64,000 bases of DNA from Leptotrichia sp. OH3620_COT-345 (GCF_003932895.1 NZ_RQYW01000004.1:62001-126000), one strand, 5' to 3'; shown: positions 46,606 through 55,233, counted from the first letter of the stretch. Notes: a model not told the origin generated them from the sequence alone. Program-made: numbers and translations.

Positions 46606-47127
46606 ATGGATAAATTAAAAAAAGAAGTACGTGAGAAATTTTTAAAATCAGGAATGACTTTCACAGAAAAAGAACTTAACTCTATAGAATACGCTGATTT
46701 CGGATTAAACAATTTCAAAGAGGAAGGATTAAGCTTAATTGTTTATGAAAATAACAGCAGATACTGTGCAAAAGAAATGGTTCTTCTGGAATATCAGACC
46801 TGTCCTGAACACTTACACCCGAATAGAGGTAAGGAAGCAGGTAAAAAGGAAACATTCAGGTGCAGAAAAGGGACCGTGTATCTATTTGTTGAAGGTAAGG
46901 AAACTGATAAAATAAATTCTGAAATTAAAATTCCTGAAGGAAAAGAAAAGTTTTATACAGTAAAACACTGTATAAAATTGTCCCCGGGGGAACAGTACAC
47001 AATAGAACCCGATACTAAACATTGGTTTCAGGCAGGGAAGGAAGGAGCTGTTATTTCTGAGTTTTCATCTAATAGTGATGATGCTTCAGACATATTTACA
47101 AATCCTGATATAATTAGAGTTAATTAA
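46606..47127 (+). CDS. D-lyxose isomerase-like cupin sugar isomerase
   Basis: 173 residues. Cupin metal ligands: PEHLHPNRGKEAGKKETFRC (two His and a Glu) and TKHWFQAG (last His), the pattern of D-lyxose/D-mannose isomerases of the E. coli O157 Z5688 and B. subtilis YdaE kind. It converts an aldose to its ketose (lyxose to xylulose, mannose to fructose). It fits with the xylulokinase at the end of the operon. ATG at 46606 follows AGGAG; it overlaps nothing. Confidence 0.82.
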   Translation: MDKLKKEVREKFLKSGMTFTEKELNSIEYADFGLNNFKEEGLSLIVYENNSRYCAKEMVLLEYQTCPEHLHPNRGKEAGKKETFRCRKGTVYLFVEGKETDKINSEIKIPEGKEKFYTVKHCIKLSPGEQYTIEPDTKHWFQAGKEGAVISEFSSNSDDASDIFTNPDIIRVN

Positions 47128-47130
47128 AAT

Positions 47131-47184
47131 AAAAGGGAATATTTCAGATAAAATGAAATTCTTATTTTAAAATATTCCCTTTTT
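47131..47184 (+). terminator. Internal terminator between isomerase and epimerase genes
   Basis: Perfect 14-base arms AAAAGGGAATATTT and AAATATTCCCTTTT around a 25-base loop, followed by TAT; it ends just before the ribosome site of the epimerase. It could reduce expression of the last two genes. The T-run is short beyond the stem, so read-through is likely. Confidence 0.6.
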
Positions 47185-47196
47185 ATAAGGAGAAAA

Positions 47197-48146
47197 ATGA
47201 AAAGCTTAAACTGGAATTTTCTGATTTAGGCTGTATAATAAAATCCTTAATAAAAAAAGAAAATAATACCAATTACGTTTTAAGATATAAAAAAGATAGC
47301 CAATATTTAAAAAATATATATTATTTCGGAGCAATAATAGGTAGAAATGCAGGAAGAACCTATCCCTGTTACTATAAAAATTTCAATAATGAAATAATCA
47401 ATCTGGATAATAATGAAAATAGTGTACATTTACATGGTGGGAAAAACGGACTGGATAAAAAAAACTGGAATGTTCAAATTATTAATAATGAAAAAGCAGT
47501 CTTAAAATTTAAAGACTGTAATTCTTTGTACGGTTCCGGAGAGCTGACTGTAATATATGAATTATATAAGTCAAACTTTAACATTAAAATATATGGAAAA
47601 TCAGAAAATCCCGATATATTTAATCTTACAAGTCATTCATATTTTAATTTGAATAAAAATAAAGACAGCATTCTGAAACATCACCTCTTTATTTCAGATT
47701 CAAGACTTCAAATAATAGACCGACAGTTTATTCCCACAGAAGAATACATTGATTTTAAAAAAGAAAGTAATTTTTCGGAATATGATTTCAGCAAACTGAA
47801 GGAAATCAGGCATTCAGTTGATAAAAATACAAGTTTATCCGAAATATGCGATTACGGAATTGATTTAGCCTACTGTTTTAAAAAACATGATTATAAAAAT
47901 AAAATAGAAATCTGGTCTGATAATTATGAGAATGGATTAAAAATCTCCAGTAATCAGGAAGCATGTGTAATATATACATTAAACAAAATTACTGATGAAG
48001 CCGTCAAATTGGAAAATGGAAAAAATATAAAAAAATATAACGGCATTACATTTGAAATGCAAAGGAAACCGAATTATGTACATTCAGAAAAAACAGATAT
48101 TTTAACTGGCAATTATTACAGTATCACAAATTATGAAATCATATAA
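47197..48146 (+). pseudogene. Aldose 1-epimerase with an early frameshift
   Basis: From about 47199 a single frame encodes a galactose-mutarotase-like protein: VHLHGGKNGLDKKNW (catalytic-site His region), FNLTSHSYFNLN, PTEEYIDF, and TFEMQRKPNYVH near the end. There is no start codon in that frame. An ATG with an ideal AAGGAG site lies at 47197, one base out of frame: ATGAAAAGC would need one more A. The 950-base length is one short of a multiple of three. Either a one-base loss in an A-run (real or a sequence error) or start at an internal TTG (47526) giving only 206 residues. It should interconvert sugar anomers for the operon. Confidence 0.82.
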
Positions 48147-48160
48147 AGGCGGTATAAAAT

Positions 48161-49636
48161 ATGAGTTATGTTATCGGTATTGATTTAGGAACAAGTTCCG
48201 TTAAAGGAATTGTTGTTGACAAAAACGGAGAAATTTTATCAGTAAAAAGTAAAAATTACAGTCTTATACAGAAAAAATCCGGCTATTCCGAACAGAATCC
48301 TACAGATTGGATAGAAAACTGTTACGAGGTACTGTCACTTCTAACAGAAGAAATTCCGGAACTGTGTGAAAAATTAGAAGCAATTTCCATATCAGGACAA
48401 ATGCACAGTTTAGTCTTATTAGACAACCAATTCAAAGTTCTCAGAAATGCGATACTTTGGAATGATACGAGAAATGCGGAAGAATGTAACTTTATTAACT
48501 CAAATCATAAGAAAAAAATATTGGAAATTACTAAAAATATAGCATTAGAAGGCTTTACACTGCCAAAAATATTATGGGTTCAAAAAAATGAGCCTGAAAT
48601 ATGGAGTAAAGTCAAATACATCATGCTACCTAAGGATTATTTAGGATATAAATTAAGCGGAAAAATATATACAGACTGTTCTGATGCTGCCGGAACACTA
48701 CTGTTCAATTTGGAAACGGGATACTGGGATGAGAAAATAACGGAAATTTTTAATATTCCTAAAAGCTGTTTACCTAAACCCTTTTATTCTACTGAAATAA
48801 TAGGAACTGTAAGAAAAGAAATAAAAGAAAAATACGGCTTCAGAAATAATATAAAATTAATTGCGGGAGGTGCGGATAATGCCTGCTCTGCAATAGCAAA
48901 CGGAATTCTGGAAGAAAATGTAGGATTAGTAAGTATAGGAACTTCAGGAGTTTTTCTTTCATATGAAAAAACCCTTCATAATAAATATAACGGTAAATTA
49001 CATTTTTTCAAGCACTGTGAAAAAAATTCCTATTATTCAATGGGAGTCACTTTATCAGCCGGATACAGTTTAAACTGGTTTAAAAAAACATTTGCGAACA
49101 AAGTAAGTTATGACGATCTGTTAAATGATATTAAAGAAATAAATCCGGGAGCTGACGGACTCTTATTTTCACCGTACATTTCAGGCGAAAGAACTCCGTA
49201 TGCAGATGGTAAAATACGCGGAAGCTTTATCGGAATGGACAGTCACCACTCTTTAAAACATTTTACAAGAAGTGTTATTGAAGGAATAACTTTTTCTTTA
49301 AAGGATTCCATGGAGTTAATGAAAAAGCTGGGAAATAAAAATTATGATTATATAGTATCTACAGGAGGAGGAAGTAAAAGCGAAGAATGGCTTCAAATCC
49401 AGTCAGATATATTTAATTGCCGTATAGTAACATTACAGACTGAACAAGGTCCCGGTTTTGGAGCTGCAATGGTAGCGGCAGTAGGGATTGGCTGGTTTAA
49501 AAATTTGAAAGAATGTTCAAAAACATTCCTTAAATACGATAAAAGTTTTTATCCTGATATTGAAAATGCAAAAAAGTATGAAGCAGTTTATGAAAAATAT
49601 AAAAATATTTACAAATATACAAAAGCATTAATGTAA
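48161..49636 (+). CDS. xylB: Xylulokinase, FGGY family
   Basis: 491 residues, the usual length. N-terminal phosphate-binding GIDLGTSSVKG, SISGQMHSLVLLD (a xylulokinase hallmark), second phosphate loop VSIGTSGVF, and STGGGSKSEEWLQIQSDIF with the FGGY signature. It makes xylulose-5-phosphate from D-xylulose, which would be the product of the lyxose isomerase two genes upstream. Last gene of the sugar operon, 14 bases after the epimerase. Confidence 0.93.
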   Translation: MSYVIGIDLGTSSVKGIVVDKNGEILSVKSKNYSLIQKKSGYSEQNPTDWIENCYEVLSLLTEEIPELCEKLEAISISGQMHSLVLLDNQFKVLRNAILWNDTRNAEECNFINSNHKKKILEITKNIALEGFTLPKILWVQKNEPEIWSKVKYIMLPKDYLGYKLSGKIYTDCSDAAGTLLFNLETGYWDEKITEIFNIPKSCLPKPFYSTEIIGTVRKEIKEKYGFRNNIKLIAGGADNACSAIANGILEENVGLVSIGTSGVFLSYEKTLHNKYNGKLHFFKHCEKNSYYSMGVTLSAGYSLNWFKKTFANKVSYDDLLNDIKEINPGADGLLFSPYISGERTPYADGKIRGSFIGMDSHHSLKHFTRSVIEGITFSLKDSMELMKKLGNKNYDYIVSTGGGSKSEEWLQIQSDIFNCRIVTLQTEQGPGFGAAMVAAVGIGWFKNLKECSKTFLKYDKSFYPDIENAKKYEAVYEKYKNIYKYTKALM

Positions 49637-49639
49637 CTT

Positions 49640-49860
49640 TTTACTGAAAAAATTTTCCTTAATTTCCAGTAATCTATTTTAAAACTTAAATCAAAATATA
49701 TAGCAGACAGCATATAATATATAAAAAATTATTCTTACAGTTAATCTTTATATTTTATAATTAGAATAAATATAAAAAATTTATATAAAAAACCAAAAAA
49801 TAATCAATCTAAGTTATAGAAATCTAACTTACATTAATTTTTACACCTTATTGTAGTTTT
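49640..49860 (-). repeat. Decayed inverted copy of the MITE-like element
   Basis: On the minus strand ATAAGGTGTAAAAATTAATG (near 49835-49855) matches the left end of the element at 49899 (CATAAGGTGTAAAAA), so it is oriented opposite to it. The rest is too diverged to place its far end. The stretch has no gene. Confidence 0.35.
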
Positions 49861-49898
49861 AAAATATTTTACCGCATTTTAAACGATATAACAAAAAA

Positions 49899-50042
49899 GA
49901 GCTGTCTCATAAGGTGTAAAAACATATCCAATCATAAGTTTTGTATATTTTTTATAAAATCGGTAAAAATAATTTTTTTAATTTTTAAAAATATACAACA
50001 TTTATAATTAAAAGGCTATTTTTGACTTACGAGACAGTCTCT
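49899..50042. mobile_element. MITE-like palindromic element, copy M2
   Basis: Termini GAGCTGTCTCATAAG and CTTACGAGACAGTCTC are inverted repeats with two differences. Inside, TGTATATTTTT and AAAAATATACA pair too, so the unit can fold end to end. It aligns over about 145 bases with the element at 18.4 kb. No coding capacity. It lies in the gap between xylB and mupG, in a cluster of related decayed pieces. Confidence 0.6.
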
Positions 50043-50049
50043 TTTAATA

Positions 50050-50145
50050 TATTATTTTATAAAAATTACTTAAAATAAATAAATTTATATATTTCAAAAA
50101 TAATTAACCTGAATAATATTTTTGATTCACAAAACTGCCTTTTTT
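50050..50145. repeat. Partial third copy of the MITE-like element
   Basis: TTTTTGATTCACAAAACTGC followed by CTTTTTTAAT resembles the right end of copy M2 (TTTTTGACTTACGAGACAGT then CTCTTTTAAT). The preceding AT-rich bases also align loosely. It looks like a right half lying directly after M2. Confidence 0.35.
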
Positions 50146-50218
50146 AATCATATATGCCAAATTACAGTTTTTCAAATTTATTTGTGTTTTATAAATAAAT
50201 TATTATACAAAACTGAAA

Positions 50219-51310
50219 TTATTTTTCAGAAAAAGCAAATTTCTGCCACGGCTTTATGTAATCCAAAATAAACTGTTCATGTTCAAATATTTTTCCGACT
50301 ACATTTGATTTTCCCGTATTTTTCATTTCTTTCAAAGCAATCATCAATTCCCCTGCATAATGTCCATATTCACTGCTTTCAATTATTATATCTCCTCTTT
50401 TTATAATTTCAGGAGCATTAAACAGTTTGAAATTATGACCTTTATATTTTACCCTGCTGTTAGTGGACCTTATAACATTTTCCGAAACATCACCTCTATT
50501 AAAGTGAAGTTCTTCCGTAACTATTTTCCTTTCAACTTCAGGAATATCCGAAATAAGTTCCACTGCAAAGCTTACCATATCTTTTCTTACATTTTTCAAT
50601 TTTTCAATTTCTCGGTCTGTAGGGTAGCAATTAGATATAATAATATCATCGATAGTTTCCAAAGCCATATAATGTCTGAACTGGGTTTCCACAGGTAAAT
50701 ATCTATGGATCTCAAGAGTTGGCAATCCCTGAGTTACAGGCCATGGACCGAAAGTGTTTTCAGCTTGTGATGTTATAAATGCAGCTGTTCTCAAACCATA
50801 TTTTGTAAATCTTTCAGTACATCTGTTAAAAAAATCTATTCCAAGTCCGGTATAAGCATGAGGATAAAAGTTATGACACCCGATCAAATTTGCTTTATTC
50901 GGTCTGTAATCCATTATAGTATCTATATAATGAGTGTCCATACTCATATTTATTTCTATTTTCAATCCCTGACCTTTAAAAGTCATCAGACTTTCCTGCA
51001 ATCCTGTAAAACCCATATCGAGCCTTATTCCATCAGCTTTTATTTCACTGAAAAAACTCAAGTCTTCATAACTTATTCCCAACTCAGAAAATACTCGAGG
51101 ATTTACATCTAAAATTATTTCAAATCCTTTTGATTTTGCATACGAATTTATTCTTTTAAAATTTTCCTTTATTTTTTCCTTTTCATCGGTTACGGATAAA
51201 AGACAGCTGAATATTCTTGAAAAACCTGCTTCTGCAGCTTTGTCAATATATCTGTATATTTTTTCTTCTGTTGTTTTTTCAGGATAAATTGAAATTCCAA
51301 GTTTTTTCAT
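50219..51310 (-). CDS. mupG: MupG-type 6-phospho-N-acetylmuramidase (DUF871, GH170)
   Basis: 363 residues: N-terminal TIM barrel (LGISIYPEKTTEEK start; IKADGIRLDMGFTG; GCHNFYPHAYTGL; AAFITSQAEN segments) and a C-terminal cyclophilin-like domain from about 245 (HFNRGDVSENVIRSTNSR, IIESSEYGHYAGELMI). This is the layout of DUF871 proteins, of which MupG of Staphylococcus aureus splits MurNAc-6-phosphate-GlcNAc. It follows the lactose-family PTS genes on the same strand, so the PTS probably supplies its phosphorylated disaccharide. RBS AAAGGA before ATG. Confidence 0.9.
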   Translation of the reverse strand: MKKLGISIYPEKTTEEKIYRYIDKAAEAGFSRIFSCLLSVTDEKEKIKENFKRINSYAKSKGFEIILDVNPRVFSELGISYEDLSFFSEIKADGIRLDMGFTGLQESLMTFKGQGLKIEINMSMDTHYIDTIMDYRPNKANLIGCHNFYPHAYTGLGIDFFNRCTERFTKYGLRTAAFITSQAENTFGPWPVTQGLPTLEIHRYLPVETQFRHYMALETIDDIIISNCYPTDREIEKLKNVRKDMVSFAVELISDIPEVERKIVTEELHFNRGDVSENVIRSTNSRVKYKGHNFKLFNAPEIIKRGDIIIESSEYGHYAGELMIALKEMKNTGKSNVVGKIFEHEQFILDYIKPWQKFAFSEK

Positions 51311-51345
51311 TTTACATTCCTTTATGTAATAAATTTACGTTAATT

Positions 51346-51365
51346 ACGGATAACGTATAATCCGT
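51346..51365. promoter_or_regulatory. Inverted repeat upstream of mupG
   Basis: ACGGAT and ATCCGT arms around eight bases, extended by TA/TA on both sides, 36 bases before mupG in the 212-base gap after the IIC gene. No T-run follows, so an operator or RNA-processing hairpin is more likely than a terminator. Confidence 0.35.
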
Positions 51366-51522
51366 TATAGCAAAATGCATCTGAAATTTCTGTTTTAAAT
51401 TTCTCGAAGTTACAGTATATAAATTGTATAAAAAATAAATATATTTTTATACAATATCAATTTATTTTAAGTATATATTAACTTTATTTATTTCCATTTT
51501 TTATAATCACTGTTTCTTATTA

Positions 51523-52860
51523 CTATTCCTGCTCTCCTGAACTTTCCTCTTCGATCATTTTTTTATCATATACTTTAAAGAACGGATAATATATTATAAT
51601 TGATGATATTATCAGAATAATACTTAATATTGATGCTCTAAAATCTCCATTGGTAGCTAAAAATGCTCCTATAGGTGCCGGCAGCGTCCAAGGCGGTGTT
51701 GATGTAACTTTGTTTACCCACCCGATTGATGTAAATAAATATGCAAGCGAAGAATTTACAATAGGCACAATTATAAAAGGCGGTATAAGTACAGGGTTCA
51801 ACACTATCGGTGATCCGAATATAATAGGTTCATTAATATTGAATATTGATGACACGATAGATGTTCTTCCAAGTGTTTTTCCATAACTGGATTTCGCCAT
51901 TGTAGTCAGAAGTATTGCAAGTCCTATTGTCGCTCCTGACCCTCCTATCCATATAAACCACTGATAAAAAGGTTCTGCAGCTATATGGGGTATCATTTTT
52001 CCGTCAGCAAGAGCTGTACTGTTTTCTTCAAGAAGTGTAAGCCATAAAGGTCTTACAAGGGAACCTACTATTGAAACTCCGTGTATTCCGAATGACCAGA
52101 AAAATGTTATAAGAAATACTATTATTATTACTGAAATCCATGAATCAGTGGCTTTTACAAGAGGCCCTATAATTATCTTCATTATTCCGTGTAAATTTAC
52201 ATTTAACCAGTAACTTACTGTAGCTACTACAAGAACTACTATAAGCGTCGGTGTCAGTGCTTCAAAAGACCTTGCAACTGAAGCGGGAACACTGTCAGGC
52301 ATCTTTATTCTAAATCCTGTAGTTGTAGTAAGTCTGTATACCTCAACTGCAAATATTGCAATAAGGATACCTACAAAAAGCCCTGCCGAACCTAAATTTG
52401 TCATAGGCATTACAAAGCCCAGACCTTCCTGAAGGATAGCAGCTCCTTCAGTTCCTTTTTCAGCTATTACCTGTACTTCTTTCCCGTCAATAACTTGTGT
52501 AATTACAGCAATTTCTTTTACAACTCCCGGAACTATTGTCAACAGAAATCCGCACGTTGCAAGTATTGCCCCTGTAATCCCGTCGAGTTTATAAGACTTC
52601 GCCAAACTGTTTCCTATTCCCATGACCGCATAAAGAGCCATTATAAACATTGTCATACGGTAAGGCAGCAGTATTTTAGCTATATTTTCCTTTGCCCATA
52701 CTGATATTCCCCAGTCTGCAGGAAATGGCGGAAATGCTACAATCAAGAATATCGACCCCACTATTATTAAAGGCAATGTAGCTATAATCCCGTCACGGAT
52801 AGCTCTCAAGTGTCTCTGCTCAGAGAGTTTTGCCATTTGCATTGATAATTTTTCCAGCAT
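51523..52860 (-). CDS. celB: PTS EIIC, lactose/cellobiose family
   Basis: 445 residues with about ten membrane segments: N-terminal HLRAIRDGIIATLPLIIVGSIFL, FWSFGIHGVSIVGSLVRPLW and the NINEPIIFGSPIVLNP loop used in sugar binding by this family. It carries a beta-linked disaccharide and works with the IIB and IIA genes upstream. AAGGAGG precedes the ATG. Linked to mupG rather than to a 6-phospho-beta-glucosidase, suggesting a muramyl disaccharide. Confidence 0.93.
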   Translation of the reverse strand: MLEKLSMQMAKLSEQRHLRAIRDGIIATLPLIIVGSIFLIVAFPPFPADWGISVWAKENIAKILLPYRMTMFIMALYAVMGIGNSLAKSYKLDGITGAILATCGFLLTIVPGVVKEIAVITQVIDGKEVQVIAEKGTEGAAILQEGLGFVMPMTNLGSAGLFVGILIAIFAVEVYRLTTTTGFRIKMPDSVPASVARSFEALTPTLIVVLVVATVSYWLNVNLHGIMKIIIGPLVKATDSWISVIIIVFLITFFWSFGIHGVSIVGSLVRPLWLTLLEENSTALADGKMIPHIAAEPFYQWFIWIGGSGATIGLAILLTTMAKSSYGKTLGRTSIVSSIFNINEPIIFGSPIVLNPVLIPPFIIVPIVNSSLAYLFTSIGWVNKVTSTPPWTLPAPIGAFLATNGDFRASILSIILIISSIIIYYPFFKVYDKKMIEEESSGEQE

Positions 52861-53021
52861 ATAACTTCCTCCTTAAATATAATTCATAAAAAAATATGTA
52901 AATTTATTATTTAATTTTTTTAACTTCTTCTATTTTTCAAAATAATCAAAATATAGTTTTTAATTTATAAGCAATATTTTAATACTGTCATTTCTATAAT
53001 TTTTTAAAGTTATAAAAATTT

Positions 53022-53330
53022 CTATTTTGCCAATAAATCCTGTATCTGCTTCAAAAGCTTCGGGCCTCCTAAAGGGCTGTATGCCTGAGGCTGTATCATT
53101 TCACACGGTACTCCCGCTTCTTTTGCCTGTTGATTCAATGTATCAAATCTATGCTTTACTTGGGGAGCTACCATTGCGGCATCATAGCCTTTTTTTATTT
53201 CTTCTTCAAACTGTTGGGTACTTACAGCATTTACTTCAACTTCCACTCCTTTTGACTGCGCTTCCTTTTTTAGTGCATTTACTGCAATTGTGCTGGACAT
53301 GCCTAAAGAGCACACAAATAATATTTTCAT
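53022..53330 (-). CDS. celA: PTS EIIB, lactose/cellobiose family
   Basis: 102 residues. Active cysteine at position 8 in ILFVCSLGMSSTIAV, forming the phosphate loop. Phosphate donor to the sugar transported by the IIC 160 bases downstream. GGAGG before the ATG. Confidence 0.93.
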   Translation of the reverse strand: MKILFVCSLGMSSTIAVNALKKEAQSKGVEVEVNAVSTQQFEEEIKKGYDAAMVAPQVKHRFDTLNQQAKEAGVPCEMIQPQAYSPLGGPKLLKQIQDLLAK

Positions 53331-53385
53331 AAATTACCTCCGATTTATTCTTTTATTTCTATTCAAATTTACTATTCGTCTACAA

Positions 53386-53766
53386 TTAAACAAATTTTCT
53401 CCAAAAAAACCATAAATATGACATTATTGCAAATATTACTCCAAATATTGCATATTGTATCCAAAAACTTTTTGAAAATCCTTTTTTGGAATCTATAAAA
53501 TGTCTTACCCATGTAAATGCAAAACTTGTAAAAAATGTATTTCCTAAAACTATACCCATCCTCATATCTTTTACTCCAACAAAAGTCAATAAAAATGGAA
53601 TCAATGTTGTTCCTATAAAAGAACTTATTATTATTCCCAATGCTGATTGCAAACTGAAAGGTTTTATTTCAGAATCGGATTTTTTTTCTTCTTCCTTTTC
53701 TTTTTTTTCTCTTTCCCTGATTTTTTCTTCATGTCTTGAATTATATTTTTTTATTTTTCTTCTCAT
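53386..53766 (-). CDS. Small membrane protein of unknown function inside the PTS operon
   Basis: 126 residues. The first 35 are very basic and acidic (KKYNSRHEEKIREREKKEKE then EEEKKSD), likely a helical cytoplasmic arm; three membrane helices follow (about 42-62, 68-85 and 100-122). GAGGGGA precedes the ATG. It lies between the IIA (11 bases) and IIB genes, so it is surely part of the operon. No family was recognised; a role as PTS accessory subunit is a guess. Confidence 0.75.
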   Translation of the reverse strand: MRRKIKKYNSRHEEKIREREKKEKEEEKKSDSEIKPFSLQSALGIIISSFIGTTLIPFLLTFVGVKDMRMGIVLGNTFFTSFAFTWVRHFIDSKKGFSKSFWIQYAIFGVIFAIMSYLWFFWRKFV

Positions 53767-53777
53767 TTATTTCCCCT

Positions 53778-54113
53778 CTATATTTTCGATTTTTCCAATC
53801 TATCTATTCTTTTATACATTTTAATCATACATTCAATTAACGATTTCGCTTCCACAGCCGTCATCAGATGATCTTGAGCATGTACAAACAGAACTGAAAC
53901 ATCTATATCATCCCCTGATGTTTCGGCTTGAATAATTTCTGTCTGAATATTATGAGCTTCAAGTAATGACTTATCAGCCTCTTTCAACAGATTTTCAGCT
54001 TCATTCCAGTTCCCTTTTTCAGCTTCTCTTAAAGCTTCATAAGCCAAACCTTTGGCTGTTCCTGCACTGTTTACAATATCAAATACAATTATTTCTAATT
54101 TTTCCTTATCCAC
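53778..54113 (-). CDS. celC: PTS EIIA, lactose/cellobiose family
   Basis: 111 residues, all helical. Phosphorylated His in LFVHAQDHLMTA, the lactose-type IIA hallmark, and NSAGTAKGLAYEALREAEKG at the N-terminus. Start GTG at 54113 after AGAGGAGG. First gene of the operon IIA - small membrane protein - IIB - IIC - mupG. Confidence 0.93.
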   Translation of the reverse strand: MDKEKLEIIVFDIVNSAGTAKGLAYEALREAEKGNWNEAENLLKEADKSLLEAHNIQTEIIQAETSGDDIDVSVLFVHAQDHLMTAVEAKSLIECMIKMYKRIDRLEKSKI

Positions 54114-54153
54114 TTGTCTTTCCTCCTCTGCTGTAATTTTTATTAAATTAATC

Positions 54154-54191
54154 TATACTATATAGTATAACCTTATCTTTGATTTTTTCAA
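54154..54191 (-). promoter_or_regulatory. Promoter of the PTS/mupG operon with palindromic operator
   Basis: TTGAAA (54186-54191), 16-base spacer and TATACT (54164-54169) on the minus strand. The -10 lies inside the perfect palindrome TATACTATATAGTATA (54154-54169), which ends near the transcription start. A regulator bound there would block polymerase. The YheO-type protein encoded upstream is a candidate. Confidence 0.6.
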
Positions 54192-54297
54192 GAGCTAACC
54201 TCTATTTTTTTTATTTATTTTATGAAAAATTTACTTTTTTAAAAAAATATAAAATTATATCGTTTATGAGAATTTCTATCTAAATATACAGTGATTC

Positions 54298-54400
54298 TCA
54301 AATATGATTAAGTACTTTTGAGATTTTAAAAATTTTGTAATCAGCACCCGGAATTTGAAGGTAATTATGAAAAACATTCTCAAAAAGTAAAAAAAACTAC
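54298..54400 (+). repeat. Dispersed intergenic repeat, diverged copy D
   Basis: CTTTTGAGATTTTAAAAATT followed by TTGTAATCAGCACCCGGAAT parallels TTTTGAGGTTAAAAAATTTT and GTAGCCGGTAGCCGGAGTGT of the 59.4 kb copy. Here ACTTTTGAGA and TCTCAAAAAGT form the stem in place of GAGGGC. The homology is by eye. Confidence 0.4.
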
Positions 54401-54439
54401 TTTCCAATACTCTATTGAAAAACAGCTTTTTTAATATTT

Positions 54440-55144
54440 TTATCTTTTAGTTTTTTTACTTTTATTTTCTTCCTGCTCCTGTCTTTTTATTATTTGAACA
54501 TAACGGTAAACACTTGCTTCAGACATTCCCAGAGCCTTCGCAATTTCCACGACTGCTCCTTTCAGCAGGAATATTCCTTTTAAATACAATACTTCTATAA
54601 TTTTTAACTTATCCTGCTGTTTTAAATATTCTATGGAAACATTTTGAGTAGACAATACATCGCTTATTGCTTCATGAGCAACTTCCTCTATGGATAATGA
54701 CAAATTCTCCGAATCCATATTTTCATTATTCGGAACTATCTCTTCCTTAATAAAATTTTCCTGTAATTTTTTCACCATGGAAAAAAGACCGTCAAAAACT
54801 GCTTCATCCGTGTTGACACATATCATTCCTATTAATTCTCCTTCTTCACGGATAAAATAAGTCGATGATTTCAATGCTTTATTAAATTTCCCTATCCCCC
54901 TATAATTCGCAATAAAGTCTCTTTCTTCTTTGTGGCTTTCCTTTAAAATCCTTAATACAAGGTCTGTTGCAGGTGCTCCGACTTCCCGATTGGAAATATG
55001 ATTATTTCTGATTGCGACTATTGAATGATCAAGGTCTTCCAAATCATGTAACACTATTTCACTATTTTTCCCCAAAATCGCTTCAAGAAAATCCACAAGT
55101 GGAATATATTTTTGTAATTTGGAATTTATATTCAATTTTCCCAT
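54440..55144 (-). CDS. YheO-type PAS/HTH transcriptional regulator
   Basis: 234 residues: N-terminal PAS-like YheO domain (about 10-120, starting YIPLVDFLEAILGKNSEIVLHDL) and C-terminal helix-turn-helix (IAKALGMSEASVYRYV, about 205-220). Family members such as DauR regulate amino-acid or sugar metabolism. It lies upstream of the lactose-type PTS operon, same strand, with its own promoter; it probably controls that operon. Confidence 0.88.
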   Translation of the reverse strand: MGKLNINSKLQKYIPLVDFLEAILGKNSEIVLHDLEDLDHSIVAIRNNHISNREVGAPATDLVLRILKESHKEERDFIANYRGIGKFNKALKSSTYFIREEGELIGMICVNTDEAVFDGLFSMVKKLQENFIKEEIVPNNENMDSENLSLSIEEVAHEAISDVLSTQNVSIEYLKQQDKLKIIEVLYLKGIFLLKGAVVEIAKALGMSEASVYRYVQIIKRQEQEENKSKKTKR

Positions 55145-55233
55145 TCTAACTTCTCCTTAATACTTTTTCCGTTTTTCAAGATAATAAATTATTTTAAAAA
55201 AAACAAAATATAATAAATTTTTTTCTTTATTAA

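Noticed and set aside
49640-50218. Possible CRISPR-like direct repeats
   Set aside because: The similar pieces are few, inverted or partial, of unequal spacing and without spacer structure; they fit a mobile element better.
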